Made by a program: the position numbers and the translations under genes
Assembly: GCA_963806015.1 (NCBI GenBank)
Contig: CAWDWM010000010.1
Location: 1-64,000 of the forward strand
Direction of reading: 5' to 3'
Source of the DNA: JAOPZW01 sp963806015
GTDB taxonomy: Bacteria; Actinomycetota; Thermoleophilia; Solirubrobacterales; Solirubrobacteraceae
Length of the DNA: 64,000 nt
Notes under the pieces: generated by a model
Seen by the model: the letters and a program-made list of their open reading frames with translations, nothing else
What the model was told of the DNA's origin: nothing
Databases searched by the model: none
Shown here: positions 34,540 to 44,288 of the stretch, in pieces
Position numbering within the stretch: position 1 is the stretch's first letter
Layout of the letters: each line of letters starts with the position of its first letter

Positions 34540-35511
34540 GTGCCCACGTTCAAGCCCGCCTACCTGGTTCACGGCGACGATCACGGCCGCATCGGCGAGC
34601 GCCGCGCGCGCCTGCGGACGATGGCCGAGGTGGAGTCGGGCAGCGGCGGCTTCGAGGTCTTCGAGGGCGACGCGGCGACGCCGGAGGCGATCGCGCTGGC
34701 GCTGAACGCGATGACCTTCGCCATGGGACGGCGGTTCCTGATCGTCGACGGTGTCGAGCGCTGGAAGGACGCCGACGTCGAGGCGACGCTCGCCCCGGTC
34801 CTGGCCGCGATGCCGCCCGACACGACGGTCAGCTTCTTCGGGCGCGAGGACGGCCGGGTGAAGACGCCCGCCAAGCTCGTGGCCGCGGTCAAGAAGGCCG
34901 GCGGCGACATCGCGGTCGAGTCCGCGCTGAAGGCCAAGGAGCTCCCGCGCTGGGCCGTGGCGGAGGCGGAGAAGCTCGGGATCACGCTCGAAGGCGCGGC
35001 CGCCAGGGCGCTGATCGCCATGACCGGCGAGCGCCAGCAGCGCCTGCTGCGCGAGCTCGAGACGCTCGCCCTCGAGCACGGTCAGGGCGCGCGCATCGGC
35101 GTCGAGGAGGTCGAGGCCGCCGCGGCGCCGTCGGCCGAGCGCCAGGTGTGGGGCCTCGTGGACGCGCTGGTGGCCAGGGACGGGCAGGGCGCGACGCGCG
35201 CGTTCCTGGAGCTGCGCGCGCAGGGCGAGACGCTCCCGCGGCTGGTGCCGCTCATGGCCCGCCGCGTGCGCGACGTGCTCGTGATCGCGACGCGGCTGGA
35301 GGCGGGGGAGTCGCCCGCGCAGGTCAAGGACTCGCTGCGGATGAGCCCATGGGCCGCCGATCGGCGGATCAAGGAGGCGCGGGCGACCGACGCCGAGGCG
35401 CTGCGGCGCGCGCTGGAGGCGCTGGCCGCGCTCGAGGTGGCCAGCCGCGGGCAGAGCGAGCTGGCCGACGACACCGAGGCGCTGCGGGCGATCGCGGCGA
35501 TCGCCGCTTAG
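34540..35511 (+). CDS. holA: DNA polymerase III delta subunit
   Basis: 323 aa from GTG 34540; TAGAGT (34528-34533, overlapping the comEC stop) is 6 bases upstream, fitting a leaderless start. N-terminal 'AYLVHGDDHGRIGERRARL' replaces the usual Gly-Asp-x-x motif of delta; 'LLRELETLALEHG' and the helical C-terminal collar 'WGLVDALVARDGQGATRAFLELRAQGE' are clear. It opens the sliding clamp in the clamp loader. comEC-holA-rpsT is a common actinobacterial order. Confidence 0.93.
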   Translation: MPTFKPAYLVHGDDHGRIGERRARLRTMAEVESGSGGFEVFEGDAATPEAIALALNAMTFAMGRRFLIVDGVERWKDADVEATLAPVLAAMPPDTTVSFFGREDGRVKTPAKLVAAVKKAGGDIAVESALKAKELPRWAVAEAEKLGITLEGAAARALIAMTGERQQRLLRELETLALEHGQGARIGVEEVEAAAAPSAERQVWGLVDALVARDGQGATRAFLELRAQGETLPRLVPLMARRVRDVLVIATRLEAGESPAQVKDSLRMSPWAADRRIKEARATDAEALRRALEALAALEVASRGQSELADDTEALRAIAAIAA

Positions 35512-35630
35512 CGGGGTCAGCCCGGCGCGGAAGCGCGCAGGCCCGGCGCCCGCGCGCCACGCGGCGCCAAAGCATCACCGAGGCAAGCGGTCCCCCGCGG
35601 CGCCCGGCCGGGCCTGCTCCGGAGCTAGCG

Positions 35631-35667
35631 TGGTCGATTGGTGTCGCGGGACAACACTTATCGACCA
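35631..35667. terminator. Bidirectional hairpin between convergent holA and rpsT
   Basis: Perfect 8-bp arms TGGTCGAT (35631-35638) and ATCGACCA (35660-35667), continued inside by GTGT/ACAC pairing. It sits in a locally AT-richer patch of the 245-bp space between the two convergent stops. The rest of that space (35512-35756) shows no gene. Confidence 0.55.
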
Positions 35668-35756
35668 TCGTTGGTCACTCTTGGTGCCAGGGGCGACCGT
35701 GCAGTAAGCGCCGCGCGGCGTCGCAGCGCAGAGCGGAGGACGGCGTGGACCGACCC

Positions 35757-36026
35757 TCAGGCCGGGCGGTCGCTGCGCAGCAGGCGCTCGGCGCGGGACT
35801 TCTTGCGGGCGCCGGTGTTGCGATGCAGGGCGCCGCGCTTGATGGCCTTGTCGATCGTCTGCACGAGCGTGCGGTGCTCGGTGGCGGCCGTCTCGGCGTC
35901 GCCGGCGGCGACCGCGGCCTCGAGGCGGCGGAAGAAGGTCCGGATGGTCGACGTGTAGCGGCGGTTCTCCAGGCGCTCGCGTTCAGCCCGGAGGATGCGC
36001 TTCTTCTGTGAATGGATGTTGGCCAT
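35757..36026 (-). CDS. rpsT: 30S ribosomal protein S20
   Basis: 89 aa. 'MANIHSQKKRILRAERERLENRRYTSTIRTFFRRLEAA' and 'LVQTIDKAIKRGALHRNTGARKKSRAERLL' are the S20 signatures; it is an all-helical protein that binds 16S rRNA early in assembly. ATG 36026 gives the usual length; the longer frame upstream is a shadow. Divergent from murJ. Confidence 0.97.
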   Translation of the reverse strand: MANIHSQKKRILRAERERLENRRYTSTIRTFFRRLEAAVAAGDAETAATEHRTLVQTIDKAIKRGALHRNTGARKKSRAERLLRSDRPA

Positions 36027-36095
36027 GAGGCGGCGACGCAGTGTAGCGGCCTCCGCCTGCCCGCGTCCCTGCGACGAAGCCGCGGGAGCGCCGCG

Positions 36096-36101
36096 TAGCA
36101 T
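36096..36101 (+). promoter_or_regulatory. -10 box TAGCAT of murJ
   Basis: Eight bases before the GTG at 36110, again predicting a leaderless or near-leaderless message. Confidence 0.45.
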
Positions 36102-36109
36102 CAGCGCAC

Positions 36110-37756
36110 GTGTCCGTCGAACCGACCGCGAGCGCGCCCGCACGGGCCGAGGGCCTGGCCGCGCCCGAAGGCCCCCGGCCGGCGGGCAGGGCGGCGGCGC
36201 GCAACACGGCGATCTTCTCGATCCTCACCGGGCTCTCGCGCATCGCGGGGCTGGTGCGCGAGATCGTCGCCTCGAGCTACTTCGCCACCTCGGGTGCCTT
36301 CAGCGCGTTCACGATCGCCTTCCAGCTGCCCAACGTCGTGCGGTCGCTGTTCGCCGATGCCGCCCTGAGCGCGGCCTTCGTGCCCGTCTTCACCGAGCTG
36401 CTCGAGCAGGGGCGCCGCAAGGACGCGTTCAGGCTCGCCTCGACGCTGTTCTTCCTGATCCTCACCGTGCTGAGCGCGATCACGGTGCTGTTCATCGCCT
36501 TCGCCGGCGTGATCATGCCGCTGTTCGTCGGCTCCCAGCTGGCCGGGCTCACGGACCTGACTGTCGGCCTGAGCCGCGTGCTCTTTCCCGTGGTGCTCGT
36601 GCTGGGGCTCAACGGGCTCGTGGTCGGGATCCTCAACGCCTACGACCACTTCACCATCCCGGCGCTCAGTCCGCTGGTGTGGAACATGGTCATCCTCATC
36701 TGCCTGATCGGCTCCCAGCACGTGCTGACGGGCGACGATCAGCTCTACGGCTACGCGATCGGCGTGCTGATCGGGACCGCCGTGCAGTTCGCGATGGCGC
36801 TGCCCGTGCTGCACCGCCTCGGCTTCCAGCTCGAGCTGTCCTTCGCGTTCGGCGACGCGCGGGTGCGCCAGGTGCTGCGGCTGATGCTGCCCGTGACGAT
36901 CGGGCTCGGTCTCATCAACTTCAACGTGCTGATCAACTCGACGCTGGGCTCGCTGGTCTCGGAGGACGCGCCGCGCGCGATCGACGCCGCCTTCCGCATC
37001 TACATGCTGCCCCAGGGGATGTTCAGCGTCGCCATCGCGACGGTGCTCTTCCCGGCCCTGAGCCGCTTCGCCGCGCGCCGCGACTACGACGGGCTGCGCT
37101 CGCTCATGGCGAACGGGATGCGCCAGATCTTCCTGCTGCTGGTCCCGGCGGCGGCCGCCACCCTCGCGCTGTCCGAGCCGATCACGCGCCTCATCTACCA
37201 GCACGGGCGCTTCGGCACGAGCTCGACCGACCTGGTCTCGACCGCCCTGTTCTGGTTCTCGTTCTCGTTGCCCTTCAGCGGTGTGAACCTCCTGCTCACG
37301 CGAACCTTCTTCAGCCTGCAGAAGCCGTGGATCACGACGGGCATCGCCGGCCTGAACCTCTCGGTCAACGTCGCCGTGTCCGTTGCGCTCTACAAGCCCT
37401 TCGGGATCGCGGGGATCGTCATCGGCACCGGGGTCTCCAGCGCGGTGATGACGCTCGCGCAGATGTACTTCCTGCGCCGCGAGCTCCACGGCCGTCTCGA
37501 CGTGCGCCGCACCCTGGTCGTGGTGATCCAGGTCACGCTGGCCTCCGCGCTGCTCGCGGGGGCCGCGTACGGCACCTGGTACCTGTTCGACCAGGCGCTG
37601 GGCGTCGGGCTGCTCGCCCAGCTGCTCTCGGTGGGCGTCGCCCTCTTCGCGGGCCTCGTCGTCTACGCGATCGCGGTCCACCTGCTGCGGATACCGGAGG
37701 CGCGCCAGATCGAGAACTTTGTCTTGGGACGGCTGGGATTGCGCGGTGAACGGTAG
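36110..37756 (+). CDS. murJ: Lipid II flippase MurJ (MviN)
   Basis: 548 aa from GTG with 14 predicted helices of the MOP fold. 'AIFSILTGLSRIAGLVREIVASSYFATSGAFSAFTIAFQLPNVVRSLFADAALSAAFVPVF' at about 30-95 is the MurJ signature, with conserved Arg residues lining the cavity; 'LPQGMFSVAIATVLFPALSRFA' and 'FGTSSTDLVSTALFWFSFSLPFSGVNLLLTRTFF' follow. It flips the peptidoglycan precursor outward. There is no C-terminal kinase-like extension as found in mycobacterial MviN. Confidence 0.95.
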   Translation: MSVEPTASAPARAEGLAAPEGPRPAGRAAARNTAIFSILTGLSRIAGLVREIVASSYFATSGAFSAFTIAFQLPNVVRSLFADAALSAAFVPVFTELLEQGRRKDAFRLASTLFFLILTVLSAITVLFIAFAGVIMPLFVGSQLAGLTDLTVGLSRVLFPVVLVLGLNGLVVGILNAYDHFTIPALSPLVWNMVILICLIGSQHVLTGDDQLYGYAIGVLIGTAVQFAMALPVLHRLGFQLELSFAFGDARVRQVLRLMLPVTIGLGLINFNVLINSTLGSLVSEDAPRAIDAAFRIYMLPQGMFSVAIATVLFPALSRFAARRDYDGLRSLMANGMRQIFLLLVPAAAATLALSEPITRLIYQHGRFGTSSTDLVSTALFWFSFSLPFSGVNLLLTRTFFSLQKPWITTGIAGLNLSVNVAVSVALYKPFGIAGIVIGTGVSSAVMTLAQMYFLRRELHGRLDVRRTLVVVIQVTLASALLAGAAYGTWYLFDQALGVGLLAQLLSVGVALFAGLVVYAIAVHLLRIPEARQIENFVLGRLGLRGER

Positions 37757-37821
37757 AAAGTAGCCGTCGAACGGCCTCCGGGTACTCAAGTCCGCGGCTA
37801 GGACGCCGATACCTATTCCGT

Positions 37822-39249
37822 ATGCGGCTGACCTCCGCACTCCTGGACTTGGCGCTGGAGGGCGCTCCCGACGCCGCGGCGGCTGCCGCGACGGTGGTCG
37901 ATCACGTCGCTCGCGAGGAACGGCTGCTGCCGGCGGTGTACCTGGCCCGCGGCGGGCGCCTGCGCTGTGCCGCGCTGCGCGGCTACTGGCAGGCCCGCAA
38001 CGGGCTGCCGGGACGGGCCGGGATCATGGGGCGCGCCTACCGCACCGCGACCGAGGTCGTCGTGCCCGACGTCAGCGCCAGCGAGGACTACCTCGAGACC
38101 AACCCGGGCGTCGTCGCCGAGGCGTGCTTCCCGGTGCTCTCCGGTGGGCTCACCGTCGGCGTGCTCAACGTCGAGTCGCGCGCGCCGCTGGAGGACTCAG
38201 AGCTCGAGCACCTGCGCGAGTGCGCCGCCGCCCTCGGCGCGCGCATCGAGCAGCTCGGCGGCCTGCCCTCCGAGTCGGCCACCCAGCGCCTGCTGCGCCA
38301 CGTCGCCGACCTCGGCTCGCTGCAGGACGCCGACGCCGTCGCCGACGGGCTCCTGAACGCCGCCCTCGACCTCGTCCCGCTGGGCTCCGCGCTGCTCGCC
38401 CGCACCACCGGGCGCGATGGCCGCCTGCGGCAGTCGCGCGCGGCCGGCCCGCTGGCGGCGGTCCTGCGCGACGCCGACCTCGAGTCGATCGCCGCGTGGG
38501 TGCAGGACGGGATCTCGTGCTTCACCGTCGGCGAGCCGGAAGCGCTGCCCGCCGCCAACCTCGCCGACCTGCGCGCTGCCGGAGTCGAGACGCTGCTCGC
38601 GGTGGGGCTCTTCGTCCAGGGCGAGCTGCTCGGCGCCCTGGTCCTGGCCTCCGGCGAGCCGGCCCTCATCGACACCGACGACGTGGAGCTGCTCGAGCAG
38701 CTCGCCACCCACGGGGCTGCGTGCCTGCGCACCGCCGAGCTCATGGGGTCCCTGCGCGAGCGAGCCGAGAGCGATCCGCTGACGGGCCTCGGCCACCACG
38801 CGACCTTCCACGAGGCCCTGGCCGGATCGCACCGCCGGCCGACCACCGCGGTCGTCGTGTGCGACATCGACGGCTTCAAGCTCCTCAACGACACCTACGG
38901 CCACGGCCACGGCGATCGCGTGCTGTGCGGCGTGGCCGACGCCATGAGCAGCGCCCTGCGCCGCGGCGACCGCCTCTTCCGCGTGGGCGGCGACGAGTTC
39001 GCCGGCCTGCTCGCCGTCGAGTCGCGCGAGCAGGCGCTGGGCGCCGCCGCGCGCCTGCGCGAGGCGGTCGTCGAAGCGCGCCTGGGGGTCACGGTCTCCA
39101 TCGGCGTGGCCGTCCCGCAGGCCGGCGAGACCGACGTCGCGCTGCTGGCGCGGGCCGACCGGGCGCTGTACTCGGTCAAGGCCGCCGGGCGCGACGGGGT
39201 GGCGCTGGCCAACGACGAGCCGCTGACGGCGCCGCCCGCGCTGGGCTGA
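37822..39249 (+). CDS. GAF-GGDEF diguanylate cyclase
   Basis: 475 aa, soluble. A first GAF domain (about 10-145: 'RAGIMGRAYRTATEVVVPDVSASEDYLETNPGVVAEACFPVL'), a second GAF-like region (about 165-300) and a C-terminal GGDEF domain (310-465). The active site 'GGDEF' is intact, with 'CDIDGFKLLNDTYGHGHGD' for metal and GTP binding; the product-inhibition site RxxD ('RRGD') is five residues before GGDEF. It should make cyclic di-GMP in response to a small ligand or redox cue. Single gene between murJ and lepA. Confidence 0.92.
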   Translation: MRLTSALLDLALEGAPDAAAAAATVVDHVAREERLLPAVYLARGGRLRCAALRGYWQARNGLPGRAGIMGRAYRTATEVVVPDVSASEDYLETNPGVVAEACFPVLSGGLTVGVLNVESRAPLEDSELEHLRECAAALGARIEQLGGLPSESATQRLLRHVADLGSLQDADAVADGLLNAALDLVPLGSALLARTTGRDGRLRQSRAAGPLAAVLRDADLESIAAWVQDGISCFTVGEPEALPAANLADLRAAGVETLLAVGLFVQGELLGALVLASGEPALIDTDDVELLEQLATHGAACLRTAELMGSLRERAESDPLTGLGHHATFHEALAGSHRRPTTAVVVCDIDGFKLLNDTYGHGHGDRVLCGVADAMSSALRRGDRLFRVGGDEFAGLLAVESREQALGAAARLREAVVEARLGVTVSIGVAVPQAGETDVALLARADRALYSVKAAGRDGVALANDEPLTAPPALG

Positions 39250-39294
39250 GCGCGGATCGGGCCCGCGCTGGGCCTATCCTGGGTCGCCGCACGC

Positions 39295-41100
<1,806 letters not shown>

Positions 41101-41179
41101 CGCAGCGCCGCGGATGTGGAGGGGTCAAACGGCATCACCGGGCGCCGCCGGGCTCCGGGCTCCGGGGTCGGTTCGGGCG

Positions 41180-41226
41180 AAGCGTCCCGTCCTGTGGTCG
41201 TCAGACGACCCTTAGTCGGGACGCTT
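41180..41226. terminator. Nested double hairpin between convergent lepA and OsmC genes
   Basis: Outer arms AAGCGTCCCG (41180-41189) and CGGGACGCTT (41217-41226), perfect over 10 bp; an inner stem GGTCGT (41196-41201) with ACGACC (41205-41210). Both strands can form it, so it should end transcription from both sides. Confidence 0.7.
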
Positions 41227-41252
41227 GGCCTGCCACGGACTCGGGACTTGCG

Positions 41253-41696
41253 CTAGGAGTCGGCGAGCTGCGCGTCGACGCTGATCTCGAGGTTGCCCTT
41301 CAGGGCGCCCGAGATCGGGCAGCCGTCCGCGGCGCCCTGAGCCGCCTGCGCGAAGCCGTCGGCATCGAGGCCGGGGACGACCCCCCGCACCGTGAGGTGC
41401 GAGCTCGAGACCTTCGGGCCGCCGTCCATCGACAGGGTGACGGTGGCGGAGACGTCCAGGCGCTCGGGCGGGTTGCCGGCCTGGGCGAGCTCGTGCGAGA
41501 GCGCCATCGAGAAGCACGAGGCGTGGGCGGCGGCGATGAGCTCCTCGGGGCTCGTCTTGCCGTCGGAGCGCTCGGTGCGCGATGCCCAGGTGACGGGAAG
41601 GTCGGGAGCGGCGCCGCTCTTGAGCGACAGGACTCCGTTGCCGTGGGCGAGGTCGCCCTCCCACACGGTGGTAGCGGTGCGTTCGACGTTGGCCAT
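41253..41696 (-). CDS. OsmC/Ohr-family peroxiredoxin
   Basis: 147 aa. Two redox cysteines in the family places: 'AAAHASCFSMALSHELAQAG' (about 57-76) and 'AADGCPISGALKGN' (about 120-133); 'DGKTSPEELIAAAH' precedes the first. It reduces organic hydroperoxides. Divergent from the phosphatase gene, 44 bp between starts. Confidence 0.93.
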   Translation of the reverse strand: MANVERTATTVWEGDLAHGNGVLSLKSGAAPDLPVTWASRTERSDGKTSPEELIAAAHASCFSMALSHELAQAGNPPERLDVSATVTLSMDGGPKVSSSHLTVRGVVPGLDADGFAQAAQGAADGCPISGALKGNLEISVDAQLADS

Positions 41697-41740
41697 GGCC
41701 GCATCCTACGTCGGCGGCGCGACCGGGCATCCTGTAGGCG

Positions 41741-42223
41741 ATGCGGATCCTCTTCGTGTGCATGGGCAACATCTGCCGCTCGCCGAGCGCCGAGGCGGTC
41801 ATGCGCGGGCTCCTGCGCGCGGAGGGGCTCGAGCACGCCGTCACGCTCGACAGCGCCGGCACGGGCGGCTGGCACGCGGGCGCCCCGCCCGACGCGCGCT
41901 CGGTGGCCGCCGCGCGGTCGCGCGGCGTCGTCGTCGAGGGCGCGGCGCGCCAGGTGACCGCGGCGGACTTCGACGACTTCGATCTCCTGCTGGCCATGGA
42001 CCGCGACAACGAGCGCGACCTGCGCGCACTCGCGCCCGACGGCGCGGCGCGCGGCAAGGTCAGGCTGCTGCGCGAGTTCGACCCGGCCGCCGTCGCCGCC
42101 GGCGACCTCGACGTCCCCGATCCCTACTACGGGGGGCCCAATGGCTTCGACCGCGTGCTGGACCTCGTCGAGGCGGCGTGTCGCGGGCTGCTCGACGAGG
42201 TGCGCCCCGCGCACGCCACGTGA
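41741..42223 (+). CDS. Low-molecular-weight protein tyrosine phosphatase
   Basis: 160 aa. P-loop 'VCMGNICRSPSAE' gives the CX5R active site at residues 7-13 (C7, R13), and the general acid is in 'DVPDPYYGG'. It removes phosphate from tyrosine (or arginine) residues. A -10-like CATCCT (41728-41733) is 7 bases before ATG. Its TGA overlaps the GTG of the fructosamine kinase-like gene. Confidence 0.95.
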   Translation: MRILFVCMGNICRSPSAEAVMRGLLRAEGLEHAVTLDSAGTGGWHAGAPPDARSVAAARSRGVVVEGAARQVTAADFDDFDLLLAMDRDNERDLRALAPDGAARGKVRLLREFDPAAVAAGDLDVPDPYYGGPNGFDRVLDLVEAACRGLLDEVRPAHAT

Positions 42224-43125
42224 CCGTCCCGGGCGCGCTGGCCGACGCCGTGTCGCGCGCCACCGGCGCCGCGGTGACCGGCGGCGCGCGCGCATCGGGC
42301 GGCTCGATCAACGAGGCGTGGGCGCTGGAGCTCGCCGGCGGCGGGCGCGCGTTCGTCAAGACGCGCGCGGACGCGGCGCCCGGCGAATACGCCACGGAGG
42401 CCGCCGGCCTGCGCTGGCTGGCGCAGGCGCAGGCGGTCGCGCTGCCGGGCGTGCTCGCCGTCGGCGACGACGACCCGCCGCGCTTCCTGGCGCTCGAGTG
42501 GGTCGACGAGGGGCGCCTGGACGGCGCCGGGGAGGAGGAGCTGGGGCGCGGCCTGGCCGCCCTGCACGGCGCCGGCGCGCCCGCGTTCGGAGCGCCGCCG
42601 CCCGGAGCGCCGTCGCCCGACGGAGCGCCCGCTGCGCTGCGCATCGGCGAGCTCTCGCTGCCCAACGACCCCGCGGCCGACTGGCCGTCCTTCTACGCGC
42701 AGCGGCGCCTGCAGCCGCTGGTGGCGCTGTGCACGGCGCGCGGCACGCTGAGCGTCGCGGGGGCGCGCGCGGTCGAGCGGGTGTGCGCGCGGATCGCCGA
42801 CCTCGCGGGGCCGCCCGAGCCGCCCGCGCGGCTGCACGGCGATCTGTGGGGCGGCAACGTCCTGGCCGGCGCCGACGGCCGCGCGCGGCTGATCGACCCG
42901 GCGGCCTACGGCGGCCATCGCGAGATCGACCTGGCCATGCTGCGCCTGTTCGGCGCGCCCTCCGAGCGCGTCTTCGCCGCCTACGACGAGGCCGCGCCAC
43001 TGGCCGACGGCCACGGCGAGCGCGTGGCGCTGTGGCAGCTGTTCCCGCTGCTCGTGCACGCCGCGCTGTTCGGAGGGTCGTACGGGGCGTCGGTGCAGCG
43101 CGCGGCCGTGCGCTACGTCACGTGA
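42220..43125 (+). CDS. Fructosamine kinase family protein
   Basis: 301 aa from GTG 42220, coupled to the phosphatase gene. 'SGGSINEAWALEL' and 'AFVKTR' (ATP lysine) open the kinase fold; catalytic loop 'RLHGDLWGGNVL' and metal loop 'LIDPAAYGGHREIDLAMLRLFG' are standard. It phosphorylates ketoamines on glycated proteins or free sugars so that they fall apart. Pairing with a low-MW phosphatase is a known gene order for bacterial ketosamine kinases. Confidence 0.92.
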   Translation: MTVPGALADAVSRATGAAVTGGARASGGSINEAWALELAGGGRAFVKTRADAAPGEYATEAAGLRWLAQAQAVALPGVLAVGDDDPPRFLALEWVDEGRLDGAGEEELGRGLAALHGAGAPAFGAPPPGAPSPDGAPAALRIGELSLPNDPAADWPSFYAQRRLQPLVALCTARGTLSVAGARAVERVCARIADLAGPPEPPARLHGDLWGGNVLAGADGRARLIDPAAYGGHREIDLAMLRLFGAPSERVFAAYDEAAPLADGHGERVALWQLFPLLVHAALFGGSYGASVQRAAVRYVT

Positions 43126-43143
43126 CGGCGGCGTGCGGGCCGT

Positions 43144-43149
43144 CACAAT
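43144..43149 (+). promoter_or_regulatory. -10-like box CACAAT of the SDR gene
   Basis: Six bases before ATG 43156; fits the leaderless pattern seen across this window. Confidence 0.4.
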
Positions 43150-43155
43150 CGCTCG

Positions 43156-43938
43156 ATGGATCTCGGTCTCGACGGCAAGCTGTGTGTGGTGACGGGCGCG
43201 AGCCGCGGCATCGGCCTCGAGGTCGGGCGCAGCCTCTGCGCCGAGGGCGGCCACGTGCTCTTCGTGGGCCGCGACGCCGACGCGCTGGTGGAGGCGGCCG
43301 CGGGCTGCGGCGGGGACTACATCGCCGCCGACGTCACCGACCCGGAGATGGCCGAGCTGATCATCGCCACGTGCGCCGAGCAGATGGGCGGGATCGACGT
43401 GCTCGTCAACAACGCCGGCACGAGCTTCGCCCGCGGCCTCGACGACCTCGCCGACGAGGATTGGCAGGGGCAGTGGGAGCTCAACGTCATGGCCCCCATG
43501 CGGCTCATGCGCGCGGCCGCGCCGCGCATGGCGCAGGCCGGGGGCGGGCGGATCGTCAACGTCTGCTCGAGCGCGGGCAAGCGCCCGTCGCAGACGAACG
43601 CCGCGTACTCGGTGACCAAGGCCGCGCAGCTGTCGCTCTCGCGCGTCTTCGCCGACGCCTACGCGGCGGACAACGTGCTGGTCAACGCGGTCGCGCCCGG
43701 CGCCGTCGCCTCGGGGCTGTGGACGGGGCCCGACGGCCTGGCCGAGCAGATCGCCGCGGCGCGGGGCGGCTCGCCCGAGGACGCACTGGCGGCCCAGGCC
43801 GGGAAGATCCCCCTCGGTCGCCTCGCCGAGCCCCGTGAGATCGCCGACGTCGTGGTCTTCCTGTGCAGCGAGCGGGCGAGCAACGTGACCGGCGCGGCCT
43901 GGTCGGCCGACGGCGGCACGGTCCCGATCGTCATCTGA
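43156..43938 (+). CDS. Short-chain dehydrogenase/reductase
   Basis: 260 aa classical SDR. NAD(P) loop 'TGASRGIG' at 13-20, 'VLVNNAGTS', catalytic Ser in 'NVCSSAGKRPS' and YxxxK in 'AAYSVTKAAQLS', and 'VAPGAVAS' for cofactor. The end 'NVTGAAWSADGGTVPIVI' is the normal FabG-like C-terminus. Substrate unknown. It converges with the Cdd1-like gene, whose stop overlaps its last bases. Confidence 0.92.
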   Translation: MDLGLDGKLCVVTGASRGIGLEVGRSLCAEGGHVLFVGRDADALVEAAAGCGGDYIAADVTDPEMAELIIATCAEQMGGIDVLVNNAGTSFARGLDDLADEDWQGQWELNVMAPMRLMRAAAPRMAQAGGGRIVNVCSSAGKRPSQTNAAYSVTKAAQLSLSRVFADAYAADNVLVNAVAPGAVASGLWTGPDGLAEQIAAARGGSPEDALAAQAGKIPLGRLAEPREIADVVVFLCSERASNVTGAAWSADGGTVPIVI

Positions 43939-44233
43939 GCCGACGGTGCTCCCCGGACAGCGTGCGCTTGCGCTCGGCCGTGTAGTCCCACCACGGTCGC
44001 GCCGGCCCGCCGTCGGCCTGCTCCACGGCCGACATCACCGTGTCGAGCAGGCATGGGTCGAGCCGGCGGGCGCTCGCGGCGCACATCTCGTCGTAGATGT
44101 CGATGGGATCGCGGCCGGCGAGCTGGCTGGTCCGGGTGATGCCCACCCGTTCGAGCTGGCGCGCTACGGCGGGGCCGACGTTCGCCAGTTCGAGCAGGTC
44201 CGAGCCGGCAGCGGTTGCGGTGTCGGGGCTCAT
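43931..44233 (-). CDS. Cdd1/TfoX-C-like helix-hairpin-helix protein
   Basis: 100 aa. 'LLELANVGPAVARQLERVGITRTSQLAGRDPIDIYDEMCAASARRLDPCLLDTVMSAVEQAD' is a single helix-hairpin-helix unit of the 'pathogenicity locus' Cdd1 kind, ending 'PWWDYTAERKRTLSG'. The family binds nucleic acid or protein and has no assigned reaction. Starts at ATG 44233; its stop overlaps the SDR gene end by 8 bases on the opposite strand. Confidence 0.8.
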   Translation of the reverse strand: MSPDTATAAGSDLLELANVGPAVARQLERVGITRTSQLAGRDPIDIYDEMCAASARRLDPCLLDTVMSAVEQADGGPARPWWDYTAERKRTLSGEHRRLR

Positions 44234-44288
44234 GACGGCATGACACCACGCGCCCGACGGCCCGTCTTGTCGGTTTCGGACGTCGCGC

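Noticed and set aside
36027..36143. Longer 128-aa start for S20
   Set aside because: The extra N-terminus is Arg-rich and overlaps the murJ promoter region; MANIHS.. at 36026 is the conserved S20 start.
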